A stretch of 34,429 bases of DNA from NCBI GenBank assembly GCA_031280915.1, contig JAITGC010000072.1, positions 1 through 34,429 on the forward strand, written 5' to 3'. The notes beneath the pieces are model-generated. The model ran no database searches, was not told where the DNA came from, and saw only the letters and a program-made list of their open reading frames with translations. This DNA is from Desulfovibrio sp. Lineage in GTDB: Bacteria; Desulfobacterota; Desulfovibrionia; Desulfovibrionales; Desulfovibrionaceae. A program made the translations under genes and the position numbers. This document shows, in pieces, positions 16,237-24,786 of the stretch. The first letter of the stretch is position 1. Every line of letters starts with the position of its first letter.

Positions 16237-16995
16237 ATGAACAAAAATGCCGGAATTCGTTTAAATAAGGCCATCGCAGCAACGGGTTTCTGTTCTCGGC
16301 GCAAGGCGGACACATTAATTTTTGCCGGACGTGTGCGGGTAAACGGTTGCCCTGAGCAAAATCCGGCCCGCGCCGTTTTGCCGGACGACATGATACATGT
16401 TGACGGCCATGCGCTCGTCAGCCGGAAAGATTTCGTTTACGCCCTGCTGAACAAGCCCGTACAAGTGATTTCCACCGTGAGCGACCCGCAGGGGCGGCGT
16501 ACCGTTATGGATTATTTGCCGGAACATCTCAAAAATTGCGGCCTTTACCCCGTCGGCCGTCTGGATTATTTTTCAGAGGGTTTATTGCTGCTTACCAATG
16601 ACGGCGATCTTACTCATCGCTTCGTCCATCCCTCCGGCCATCAGAAAAAAAAATATGTGGTTCTGATTCGGGGCGTGGTTGAGGCAGCCGCTCTGCATGC
16701 CATGAGCGCCGGCATGATATTGTCCGAAGGCGAAAAACTCCTGCCCGTCTCCGTAACGGCAAGGCCAGATGACCAAGGGAACACGATTCTCCACATGACG
16801 CTCAGCCAGGGGGTGAATCGCCAGATACGCAGAATGTGCCGCGATTTGAACCTGACTATATTGCGCTTGAAGCGTGTTTCGCAGGGTATTCTGACTTTGG
16901 GCGCCCTGCCTTCCGGCCATGTGCGGCTGTTGGACACCGATGAGACCGTCAAACTCAGACAAAGTGTGGGACTACAAATCGGCCCTGAAAAGTAA
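16237..16995 (+). CDS. rRNA pseudouridine synthase, RsuA/RluB/E/F family
   Basis: This enzyme (252 residues from the ATG at 16237) isomerises a uridine in rRNA. An S4 RNA-binding domain covers about 5-50 (RLNKAIAATGFCSRRKAD, GRVRVNG). The catalytic motif GRLDYFSEGLLLLTNDG holds the active aspartate, and QGVNRQIRRMC and LPSGHVRLL are typical of the RsuA/RluB branch. The exact target base cannot be told. A TTG at 16198 has AGGGG too close (about 2 bases), and family members normally start just before the S4 domain, so the ATG is preferred although no ribosome binding site is clear. Confidence 0.88.
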   Translation: MNKNAGIRLNKAIAATGFCSRRKADTLIFAGRVRVNGCPEQNPARAVLPDDMIHVDGHALVSRKDFVYALLNKPVQVISTVSDPQGRRTVMDYLPEHLKNCGLYPVGRLDYFSEGLLLLTNDGDLTHRFVHPSGHQKKKYVVLIRGVVEAAALHAMSAGMILSEGEKLLPVSVTARPDDQGNTILHMTLSQGVNRQIRRMCRDLNLTILRLKRVSQGILTLGALPSGHVRLLDTDETVKLRQSVGLQIGPEK

Positions 16996-17008
16996 ACAAC
17001 AGAAGCCG

Positions 17009-18652
17009 TCAGTTTTTCAGTAAGTCCTCCAGAACGGCAAGAGCGTCGCGCTGTAAATCGGCAAGATGTTCTTCTCCGCGAAAGCTTTCCGTATAAACCT
17101 TGCAAATGGCTTCAGTGCCAGAGGGACGCACGGCAAACCATCCCTCCTCACTAGTCACTTTTATCCCGCCTATCGGAGCGTCATTGCCGGGTGCTCGTGT
17201 AAGAACATGCGTCACGGGCGCTCCTCCAAGAACTTTCAGCGTGACGCGTTCCGGAGAAAGGTTGTTCAATATGTTCCTGACGTGCTCGTCCGCCGGCGCG
17301 TCGAGGCGCTGGTACAAAGGCGCACCCAGCTGCTCCGTCAAGGCCGCGTAGACCTCGCTTGGCGAACGCTGTTCTTTGGCCATTACTTCAGCCGCCAACA
17401 GACAAAGCAGCGGCCCGTCTTTGTCTGTGCTCCACGGGCTGCCGTCAAAACAGAGAAATGACGCACCGGCGCTCTCTTCGCAGGCAAAACCGCACCGGCC
17501 GGAATGCAGATAGGGCACAAACCATTTGAAGCCGACAGGCGCTTCCACAACCGGCCGCGAAAGAGCCTGCCCCACTCTGTCCAGCATGGCGCTTGTCACC
17601 AGGGTTTTGCCGATTCCGCATTCCGTTGGCCAGAGTATTCTTGTCCGGAATAAATGCCAGGCTGCGACCGACAGATAATGGTTGGGATTCATGAGTTCCC
17701 GGCTGGTTACGATGCCGTGGCGATCTGCGTCAGGGTCACAGGCAAAGGCGAGATCAAAATTACCCCGCAATTCGAGCAAACGGCTCATGGCGTAAGGTGA
17801 CGAGCAGTCCATGCGGATTTTGCCGTCTTTATCACAGGGAACGAAGCGAAATGTCGGATCCACCGCCTTGTTCACTATGGAAAGGTTGATGCGGCAGGTT
17901 TCCGCTATACGTTCCCAAAGAGCGAGGCTCGCCCCGCCCAATGGATCCACGCCGAGTCTTAATCCGGATTCCGCGATTGCCCTGATATCAATGACATGTG
18001 GCAAATCTTCCGCGTAAGAGCCGTCAAAATCATATTGCCGCACATTGGGAGAACGCAGAGCGTCAGGCAAAGCTTTAAGCCGCACATTACGGTTACCGCT
18101 TTCCAGGCAGGCATTGGCGGTTTTTTCAATCCAGCCCGTTATTTCAGTCTCTGCGGGGCCGCCGTGCGGCGGGTTGTATTTGAAGCCGCCGTCTCCAGGC
18201 GGATTGTGCGACGGCGTTATCACGATACCGTCGGCCAGGCTTCGGGGATTTTGCTTGTTCCAGCGTAAAATAGCATGAGATACCGCCGGCGTCGCGGTAT
18301 AACTGACGCCTTGGGAGACGAAGACATTGACGCCGTTGCCTGTCAAAACTTCTAGGGCGCTTCGGAAAGCGGCCTCGGAGAGAGCATGCGTATCCCGGCC
18401 CAGAAACAGCGGCCCCGTGATGCCTTTCATAGTTCTGTAGTCGCAGACCGCCTGGGTGATGGCGTAAATATGCTCCTCATTAAACGTATGGCGTCTGGAT
18501 GTCCCTCTGTGACCAGATGTTCCGAAAGCTACCCTCTGCGTCTGTTCCGACGGATTCGGAAATTCCGTGTAATAGGAACATATAAGCTCGGCGATGTTCT
18601 CCAGGCTCTCCTCTGCCGGCAAGCGGCCCGCGTTGGCATGAACCACAGACAT
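17009..18652 (-). CDS. pgm: Phosphoglucomutase
   Basis: This 547-residue cytoplasmic enzyme interconverts glucose 1-phosphate and glucose 6-phosphate, linking glycolysis to glycogen and cell-envelope sugars. FGTSGHRG near residue 48 and the catalytic serine in ITPSHNPPGDGG are visible. The metal loop is DPDADRHG, the sugar-specificity loop is CEESAGAS and the phosphate-binding loop is RPSGTE. The length matches the E. coli Pgm type (546) and not the shorter PMM/PGM type. GAGGTGG precedes the ATG. It follows htrA on the same strand, separated by a strong hairpin. Its stop converges on the pseudouridine synthase gene. Confidence 0.94.
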   Translation of the reverse strand: MSVVHANAGRLPAEESLENIAELICSYYTEFPNPSEQTQRVAFGTSGHRGTSRRHTFNEEHIYAITQAVCDYRTMKGITGPLFLGRDTHALSEAAFRSALEVLTGNGVNVFVSQGVSYTATPAVSHAILRWNKQNPRSLADGIVITPSHNPPGDGGFKYNPPHGGPAETEITGWIEKTANACLESGNRNVRLKALPDALRSPNVRQYDFDGSYAEDLPHVIDIRAIAESGLRLGVDPLGGASLALWERIAETCRINLSIVNKAVDPTFRFVPCDKDGKIRMDCSSPYAMSRLLELRGNFDLAFACDPDADRHGIVTSRELMNPNHYLSVAAWHLFRTRILWPTECGIGKTLVTSAMLDRVGQALSRPVVEAPVGFKWFVPYLHSGRCGFACEESAGASFLCFDGSPWSTDKDGPLLCLLAAEVMAKEQRSPSEVYAALTEQLGAPLYQRLDAPADEHVRNILNNLSPERVTLKVLGGAPVTHVLTRAPGNDAPIGGIKVTSEEGWFAVRPSGTEAICKVYTESFRGEEHLADLQRDALAVLEDLLKN

Positions 18653-18685
18653 GCAACCACCTCGTATTGAAAGGGATTTATTGGA

Positions 18686-18724
18686 TGACTTTCCCGCGCC
18701 GTTTCTGACGGCGCGGGAAAGTCA
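18686..18724. terminator. Perfect 17-bp hairpin between htrA and pgm
   Basis: TGACTTTCCCGCGCCGT (18686-18702) is exactly complementary to 18708-18724 with loop TTCTG. It lies 5 bases after the htrA stop. There is no T-run on the minus strand, so it may be a weak terminator, an mRNA 3'-end stabiliser or a processing site and not a full stop. Confidence 0.55.
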
Positions 18725-18729
18725 GGGAA

Positions 18730-20160
18730 CTATTTTTCCAGGGGCACTGTACGGAAGAATATGTCGTCACGACGCGCCACCTGCAGCAGTACCGCTCCGC
18801 GTTTGACTCCTTCATCCTTGACGATGCGGGAAAGCTCCTCAACGCTGTTCACGGATTTCAGATTGACCTTTAAAATGACGTCGCCGGGCCGTATGTCCAC
18901 CTGAGCTGCGGGTTTGTCAGGGTCAATACTCGCCACCATAAGCCCTTCGTTTTTGCTGATTTTCATATCGCGGCGTTCTTCGTTTTTCAACGGGCGCACA
19001 GACAAACCGAGCAAACCTTCATCTTTCCGATCTCTGTCTTTGCCAGCGGGGCCATCAGCTCTTCCGGATTTTCGTTCGCCCAGGATTACCTTCACGTCAA
19101 CCGTGCCGCCGTCACGCCAGAGCGTCAGCACTGTGCCGGCGCCGGGGGATTTGTCCGCTATGGAGCGCGTCAAGGCCGAGGCGTTTTCGATGGTCTTATT
19201 GTCCACCGCCACAATCACGTCGCCGTCTCTGACTCCGGCCGCCGCCGCCGGTTCATTTTCCATAACATGTTCAACCAGCGCGCCTTTAGGAGCTTTCATG
19301 CCAAGAGCCTTGGCCGTGTTGTCATCCACGTCCTGAATGCCCACTCCAAGCCAGCCGCGGGAAACTTTCTTGCCGGTCTTGATCTGCGTGATAATTTTGG
19401 AAGCCATGTTGCTGGGAATGGCAAAGCCGATGCCCTGCCCGCTGGCGATAATGGCGGTGTTGATGCCTATAACCTCTCCGTTGGTGTTTAAAAGAGGCCC
19501 ACCACTGTTCCCGGGGTTGATGGACGCGTCCGTCTGCAGGAAATTGTCGAAAGGCCCCGCGTGGATGTTGCGGCCTTTTGCCGAAAGGATACCCGCTGTG
19601 ACTGTATTTTCAAGGCCAAACGGATTGCCGATGGCAAGCAGCCATTCACCGACTTTCAAAGCATCGGAATCGCCAAAAGCGAGATATGGCAGAGTTTTTT
19701 TCGTCTCTACCTTAAGCAGGGCAAGGTCGGACTCTTCATCGGAACCGACCAGTTTCGCGGACAGCGTTTCTCCCTTGTCAGTACCGGAGTTCAAGGTGAC
19801 ATGGATGATATCCGCCTTTGCCACCACATGGTTATTGGTTACGATATAGCCGTCTGCAGAAATCAGAAAGCCGGATCCCAGCGATTTCTGTTTCTGTTGC
19901 GGCCGCTTGCCGTGCGGCCCTTTTCCACCGAACTGTTCAAAAAATTTTTCGAAACCTGGGGGCATGTTGCGGAACATTTCGCCAAAAAAATCCTCTGGCC
20001 CCATGCTTTGCGTTTTCCGCTCCGTTCCTATGTTCACAACGGCAGACCCACACTGCTTCGCCATTTCGCTAAAATCCGGCAGAGTTACGGCCACGGCCTG
20101 CCGAGCGCTGATAAAGAGCGCGGCTGTCAAAATGAACGTGAAAAAATTTTTAAAAGACAT
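18730..20160 (-). CDS. htrA: Periplasmic serine protease/chaperone HtrA (DegP/Do family)
   Basis: The 476-residue exported protease has a signal peptide (about 1-24, cleavage near AVA). The trypsin-like domain has the triad His111 (TNNHVV), Asp145 (ESDLALL) and Ser219 (NPGNSGGP). Two PDZ domains cover about 275-365 (GWLGVGIQDV) and 385-470 (KPAAQVDIRPGDVILKVN). A Gly/Lys/Gln-rich stretch before the protease domain (about 66-95) matches the LA-loop region of DegP/DegQ. It degrades or refolds misfolded envelope proteins. AGGAGG lies 7 bases before the ATG. It is 22 bases after xer in the same direction. Confidence 0.95.
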   Translation of the reverse strand: MSFKNFFTFILTAALFISARQAVAVTLPDFSEMAKQCGSAVVNIGTERKTQSMGPEDFFGEMFRNMPPGFEKFFEQFGGKGPHGKRPQQKQKSLGSGFLISADGYIVTNNHVVAKADIIHVTLNSGTDKGETLSAKLVGSDEESDLALLKVETKKTLPYLAFGDSDALKVGEWLLAIGNPFGLENTVTAGILSAKGRNIHAGPFDNFLQTDASINPGNSGGPLLNTNGEVIGINTAIIASGQGIGFAIPSNMASKIITQIKTGKKVSRGWLGVGIQDVDDNTAKALGMKAPKGALVEHVMENEPAAAAGVRDGDVIVAVDNKTIENASALTRSIADKSPGAGTVLTLWRDGGTVDVKVILGERKSGRADGPAGKDRDRKDEGLLGLSVRPLKNEERRDMKISKNEGLMVASIDPDKPAAQVDIRPGDVILKVNLKSVNSVEELSRIVKDEGVKRGAVLLQVARRDDIFFRTVPLEK

Positions 20161-20182
20161 TCAGGTCTCCTCCTCAATATTA

Positions 20183-21169
20183 TTAACCCGCTCCGCTGTC
20201 CTGACAGCCGGATCTGGGGTGGGCCTTGTCATAAACACTGACCAAATGCTCCAAGCTGACCTGCGTATAACGCTGTGTCGTCGTCAGCCGCCGATGCCCC
20301 AGCAATTCCTGCACGCTGCGCAAATCCGCACCCGCGATCAGTAGATGCGTAGCGAACGAGTGTCTCAGGCTATGTGGCGAAATGGTGAAAGTCAAGCCGA
20401 CTTGCCGGCACAGGCCAGCAATAATTCTGGCGGCCTCCCGGCGGTGGAGCCTCTTTCCTCGCACACCGGTAAAAAGCGCCTGTTCCCCGGACACGGCGAA
20501 AGCTCGGCGCACCTCAATCCATGCCGACAAAGCGGCGACAGACGTATCGGACAATGGCGCCAAACGCTCACGCGCGCCTTTGCCCATCACACGCAACACA
20601 TTACTTTTGTGATGATAATCCTCCGTATTCAGAGCGAGAGCTTCGGAAATCCGCAATCCTGATCCGTAAAGCAGTTCAGCGAGCGCCAGATTCCGCAAAT
20701 GCAGCCGCTCAACCGTAATATCGCTTTTGGCGCCTGGGGAACGCGCGTCCAGCAACATAAAAATTTCATCCACATTCAGCACGCGGGGATGTCGTTTTTC
20801 CTGCCGGGGATTGCGCACCCGTCGGGCCTCATTGTGCATAACGAAACCACCGCGCTGCAAAAATCTGAAAAACGAGCGCACGGCCGCCAATTTTCTGGAC
20901 ATGGAACTTTTGGCCTCGTTCCGGCGAAAAAGAAAAGCCAGAAAGGCCTGAATATCCTTGTGCGTTATAACTTGCGGACAAGCAATGGTTTTTTTTCGTT
21001 CTTCAAGAAAAACTTCAAATTGTTTCAAATCCGCCCCATAAGCCTTTTGAGTGGCCGTTGAGCAGCCTTTTTGCCCAAGCCATTCAAGATAGCTTTCAAG
21101 ATGCGGCGGATTTTGGGAGGGGGCTGAAATGCCGTGTCTTTCCGCGCTTTTTACGACAGATTTCGTCAT
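20183..21169 (-). CDS. xerC: Tyrosine recombinase XerC/XerD
   Basis: The 328-residue site-specific recombinase resolves chromosome dimers at dif. An N-terminal SAM-like DNA-binding domain (about 22-115) is followed by the catalytic domain. Its residues are Arg in GSGLRISE, Lys in MGKGARER, His and Arg in SPHSLRHSFATH, His in LGHRRLTTTQ, and the nucleophile Tyr in TQRYTQVS. Both XerC and XerD share these motifs; the location after dprA favours XerC, since dprA-xerC pairs are common. The N-terminus carries an extra 20 residues or so. It overlaps dprA by 4 bases (ATGA). No dif site was recognised in the window. Confidence 0.88.
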   Translation of the reverse strand: MTKSVVKSAERHGISAPSQNPPHLESYLEWLGQKGCSTATQKAYGADLKQFEVFLEERKKTIACPQVITHKDIQAFLAFLFRRNEAKSSMSRKLAAVRSFFRFLQRGGFVMHNEARRVRNPRQEKRHPRVLNVDEIFMLLDARSPGAKSDITVERLHLRNLALAELLYGSGLRISEALALNTEDYHHKSNVLRVMGKGARERLAPLSDTSVAALSAWIEVRRAFAVSGEQALFTGVRGKRLHRREAARIIAGLCRQVGLTFTISPHSLRHSFATHLLIAGADLRSVQELLGHRRLTTTQRYTQVSLEHLVSVYDKAHPRSGCQDSGAG

Positions 21170-22434
21170 AATGCTTTATAACGCGCGCCGGGAAGGCGTT
21201 TTACCAGCCCTGCCATTTCAAGGGAAATGAGCAAGGGAGAAAGCTCAGCTGCGGTGAAATTCAGGGAGGCAGTCAGAGAATCGGACTGCATTTCTCCATC
21301 TTTGCGCAGGCATTCCAATAAATGCCGTTCACGTTCCGACAGCGCCGCCGGAGTGGCGGACAATTGGCTGTTCGCCGACAAAGGGGCGGATTTATGTATC
21401 CTTTTGCCGGCCTTGCCGGTTTTTGGCGCAATCCGCGCGTCTTCGTCGTCTTCAGACGGGAGAAAAAAATTACCGCCGGGTGGATTTGCTCCATTCAAAT
21501 TGAAGGTCTTAAGCTGTTCGGCAAGATCGCGTAGTATGTCCTCAGGGCTGAAAATGGGCCGCGCACCCTGCCGGACAAGATCCTGGCAACCGGTACAGTG
21601 TGCGTCCAAGGCGGGTCCCGGCACGGCGAAAACATCACGGTTCTGCTCAAGGGCAAGGCGTGCTGTTATAAGGCTGCCGGAGCGGCTGGCGGCTTCAATA
21701 ACCAGAACGCCCAGGGACAACCCGCTGATTACACGGTTGCGCACCGGAAAATGCGCCGCAAGAGGCTGGGTACCGGGGGGAAATTCCGAAACCAGCAGCC
21801 CTTCCTCAGCCATCCGCGTGAACAGTGCTCTGTTGTCTCCAGGATATGCCTTGTCAATGCCGGTGCCGAGTATACCTATGCTTTTGCCGGTTTCCCGCAG
21901 CGCCGCTTCATGTACAGCCCTGTCAATGCCCAAGGCCATGCCTGAAACAATGGCAATGCCGCAGGCGGAAAGATGCCGGGCCATGTGGGCGCCTACTTCA
22001 CAACCGCGTTTTGTGGCTTGACGCGAACCGACGATGGCGATGGCGGGTGAACGTAAAAGGGAAACATCCCCCCTGCAATACAGCAGCGTCGGCGCGTCGG
22101 AGAGTTCACGTAAACGTTTTGGGTAATATTCGTCAGCCCAGAGCAGTATTCCATCATCAAGTTTTTTAGCCCTGTCCCATTCCTCCTGCGCTGCGCTCCT
22201 CCAAGATTCACTAGTTATTTCACTGTGTTGACGCTGTGAAAGACCGGCATCCCTCCACTTGTCCCCATTTCGCAAGGCCTGATACGCTGAACCGAAGGCA
22301 TTCAGCAGACGCGCGCGTGAGCGCGCGCCAAGCCCCTTGCAGTGTCTCAGAGCCAGAGAGGCCCAAAACTCCTTGCGGGCTTCCCCATCCATACCAGCCC
22401 AAGCAGGCAAAACGTTTTTCTCCACAGCTCTCAT
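21166..22434 (-). CDS. dprA: DNA processing protein DprA
   Basis: The 422-residue cytoplasmic protein binds incoming single-stranded DNA and loads RecA during natural transformation; it is also widespread in bacteria not known to be competent. The Rossmann-fold core (about 110-310) shows VGSRQATKRG, SGMALGIDRAVHEAAL, FPVRNRVISGLS and EAASRSGSLITARLAL. A C-terminal winged-helix (DML1-like) domain follows a charged linker (about 365-422, LSERERHLLECLRKDGEM). The N-terminal helical region (about 20-70) resembles a helix-hairpin-helix or SAM domain. Its start shares one base with the stop of the cpoB-like gene, and its stop overlaps xerC. Confidence 0.94.
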   Translation of the reverse strand: MRAVEKNVLPAWAGMDGEARKEFWASLALRHCKGLGARSRARLLNAFGSAYQALRNGDKWRDAGLSQRQHSEITSESWRSAAQEEWDRAKKLDDGILLWADEYYPKRLRELSDAPTLLYCRGDVSLLRSPAIAIVGSRQATKRGCEVGAHMARHLSACGIAIVSGMALGIDRAVHEAALRETGKSIGILGTGIDKAYPGDNRALFTRMAEEGLLVSEFPPGTQPLAAHFPVRNRVISGLSLGVLVIEAASRSGSLITARLALEQNRDVFAVPGPALDAHCTGCQDLVRQGARPIFSPEDILRDLAEQLKTFNLNGANPPGGNFFLPSEDDEDARIAPKTGKAGKRIHKSAPLSANSQLSATPAALSERERHLLECLRKDGEMQSDSLTASLNFTAAELSPLLISLEMAGLVKRLPGARYKAL

Positions 22435-23651
22435 TAACGCACAAGTCCCATTTCACGGGCGCGTCCCGCCGCCTCGGAATTGGGAAAGGCCGTTATCAGG
22501 TTACGGTATTTGTCCACCGCGCCTTGTTTGTCCCCCAGTTTGGCCAAGGTCATCCCGGCTTTAAGCAGGGCGTCCGCATTTTTGTGATGAGCGGCATAGC
22601 GCGTATTGACAAGCTGAAACTGGGCCAGAGCATCCTGGTAATTACGTTGCGCATAAAGGCATTCGCCTATCCAGTATTCCGCGTTGGCGGCATAACGACC
22701 GTCGGGATATTGTTGCAAAAAATCGCGGAACAGATTGATGCTTTCAGCGGGCCGGCCGGACATGGCCAACTTGAGAGCGGCTTTGTAAGCCGTTTCTTCT
22801 CCCTGAGCCGCCTTGGGCATATTTTTGTCCGCGCTTTTACCCCGTATCCCCGGAACGGCATTGCCAGAAACAGGTAATAGCAGCGGAGATGGCGCGGCCG
22901 GAGGCGTTGTTGGCATTGCGGCGGCATCCTGCTTCGGTGCGGCGGCAGGCGGCAAAGTGGGATACTCCGGCGGCAAAGCAAAATCAGCAGATGCCGGAGG
23001 AGAGATGTCTGCCGCCGCGACCGGCGGCATAGCCGTCTCCGCTTTGGAGGCGGAAAGCGGATTCCGGACAACTGTCTTCCGTTCAATAGTGGCGGGCAGG
23101 GGGGCTGAAGACGGCAAATTCGCCAAAGCGTCGGCCGAAGGTGAGGCAAGGGGAGCCGTATCTGGCGGCGCCCCAAGGCTGCCTGAAGGTCCCGCTGTTT
23201 TCAACTGCTTTCCGCTGTTCTCTCCCGTAGCGACCAAGGAATCTTTCGCGGAGGCGTTCTCCGGCAGGACAAGTGGAGGTACGGACGGCTTCAGGATAGG
23301 CGCAGTCTGAGACAAGGCAGGAGCGACAATCCGCTCTGGGGGAGTTTTGGAAGTTTCCAGGGCCGCGGCGGAAACAGATACGGCCTTGCTCTGCTCCGGC
23401 AACGGCACGATTTTCATCCCGGTCCTTCGTCCGCCGCTGGTACGTACCTCATATGCGCGGTTGTGGAGTTCATCCAACCGCTTATCCATGCCTGAAACAT
23501 TTTGCTCAAGATCGCTCAGGCGTTGTTCCGTCCTGTGCAGATTTTTTTCATTGCGCTGTCCGGTGTCTTTGACGTCCTTAAGCTGGCCGGTGGTGGCGCA
23601 TCCGCCGGTCAGAGAAACACAAACAAGCAGTGCCGGAAAAATTTTCTTCAT
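22434..23651 (-). CDS. CpoB/YbgF-like TPR lipoprotein
   Basis: From the ATG at 23651 (AGAGGG 5 bases ahead; the upstream frame is not protein-like) the product has 405 residues. A lipoprotein signal ends in LTGGC (lipid-bearing Cys about residue 18). A short coiled coil with heptads covers about 25-65. A very long Pro/Ala/Ser-rich disordered linker runs from about 80 to 280. Three TPR-like repeats close the protein (about 290-400: AYKAALKLAMSGRP, LFRDFLQQYPDGRYAANAEYWIGE, AQFQLVNTRYAAH). This is the CpoB/YbgF layout, which coordinates peptidoglycan and outer-membrane constriction with Tol-Pal. The linker is far longer than in E. coli, and no tol genes are adjacent. Confidence 0.82.
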   Translation of the reverse strand: MKKIFPALLVCVSLTGGCATTGQLKDVKDTGQRNEKNLHRTEQRLSDLEQNVSGMDKRLDELHNRAYEVRTSGGRRTGMKIVPLPEQSKAVSVSAAALETSKTPPERIVAPALSQTAPILKPSVPPLVLPENASAKDSLVATGENSGKQLKTAGPSGSLGAPPDTAPLASPSADALANLPSSAPLPATIERKTVVRNPLSASKAETAMPPVAAADISPPASADFALPPEYPTLPPAAAPKQDAAAMPTTPPAAPSPLLLPVSGNAVPGIRGKSADKNMPKAAQGEETAYKAALKLAMSGRPAESINLFRDFLQQYPDGRYAANAEYWIGECLYAQRNYQDALAQFQLVNTRYAAHHKNADALLKAGMTLAKLGDKQGAVDKYRNLITAFPNSEAAGRAREMGLVR

Positions 23652-23835
23652 AATCCCTCTCAGTTCGTATTCCCGTCCATATTCTCTGTTCCATATCCGG
23701 CCGGAATCAGGGATACTTGCGGTCGGCGGAATTTTCAGGCACAAGGCGAATACGCTGCAAAAATCAATACTATATTGCATGGACATTGCGCAAGGGGCGG
23801 TTCGGCATGAAAAGCTATCGGCAAGGCCGTCGCAT

Positions 23836-24786
23836 ATGAACGTAATACAAGAATTTGCAACCCAGTGGCCCCAACTGTGGACGCTGGTTGAAACGCTCTG
23901 TGTGCTGATTCCTCTGGCAGCCTTTTTGGCTTACAGCGGCATCAACTTTGTTTCCGCTCTTGCCCGGATTTTATCCCGTGTCCGCAAGCGGGCGTCTTTT
24001 GACAAGTGCGCGCGCCAGCTCGCATCGCTCGGATTTATTTTGGGCTGGTTTCTGCTTGTCGGCACCCGCATCTGGCTTTTTTTAACGCGGGCCGAGGCAG
24101 GCAGAGCGTCATATTCCTGGATGATGGAGGCGGGTTGGTTTCTGCTGGCTGCTAGTGTCCTTATGACGAGTCTCTATTATGCGCTGTGGAATCCCCTGAC
24201 AAAACATCCGGCCCTGTCCGCTCTTTTGGGCTTGTTCAGTGGCCTCGCATCATGCGCCGCGCTTTTTACGACACTGATGATAACACGTTTTTATGTCCTG
24301 AATTTACTGCCCCCTTTGCCGGAGACGGCCGCAGGCATGTTGAAACTGTTTGTCATAGCTGAAAACAACTTACCGCTCTGGAATATACTGTGGTACACCC
24401 CAGCGCTGATTATGGCTTTTTCCGCAGGAGTCGGCGCTTTATGGCTTTTTGCGCGCCGGCGACGCGACGATTTTGGACGGGACCACTATAACGCGATGCT
24501 CGCTTGGTGCGCTCGCCTGTCACGCAACGCCTGGATTTTGCTTTGGGCTTTTTTGCTGGTGTTCAGCCTTTTTCAATTGCCTGTGTCAGCGGGAAACGCA
24601 GACGATATTTGGCCGGAAATCGCTGCGGAGATGGCCTATTTGTTGTATTGGGCCATCCCCGCGCTGCTTTGGACTTTCGTCAGCCGTAGCGCCGTACCTC
24701 TACGCCACGGCCTCACTCTCTTCACGGCCCTGTTGCTGGCGGGAACATTTCTGGCGCCATATTATTTGGAGCTCTGCGCGGAATAA
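23836..24786 (+). CDS. Polytopic membrane protein of unknown function
   Basis: The 316-residue protein starts at ATG 23836 with AAGG about 11 bases ahead. It has about eight predicted membrane helices, for example LWTLVETLCVLIPLAAFLAY, LGFILGWFLLVGTRIWLFL, AGWFLLAASVLMTSLYYAL, ALLGLFSGLASCAALFTTLM and ILLWAFLLVFSLFQLP. Loops are basic on one side (RILSRVRKRASFDKCARQ, FARRRRDDFGRD). No transport or heme motif was recognised. It is transcribed divergently from the cpoB-like gene. Its last 25 bases overlap the 3' end of metE on the other strand. Confidence 0.75.
   Translation: MNVIQEFATQWPQLWTLVETLCVLIPLAAFLAYSGINFVSALARILSRVRKRASFDKCARQLASLGFILGWFLLVGTRIWLFLTRAEAGRASYSWMMEAGWFLLAASVLMTSLYYALWNPLTKHPALSALLGLFSGLASCAALFTTLMITRFYVLNLLPPLPETAAGMLKLFVIAENNLPLWNILWYTPALIMAFSAGVGALWLFARRRRDDFGRDHYNAMLAWCARLSRNAWILLWAFLLVFSLFQLPVSAGNADDIWPEIAAEMAYLLYWAIPALLWTFVSRSAVPLRHGLTLFTALLLAGTFLAPYYLELCAE

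Noticed and set aside
23652-23786. Longer CpoB-like protein starting at 23786
   Set aside because: A lipoprotein signal must be at the N-terminus. It begins at the ATG at 23651, which has a good ribosome binding site.
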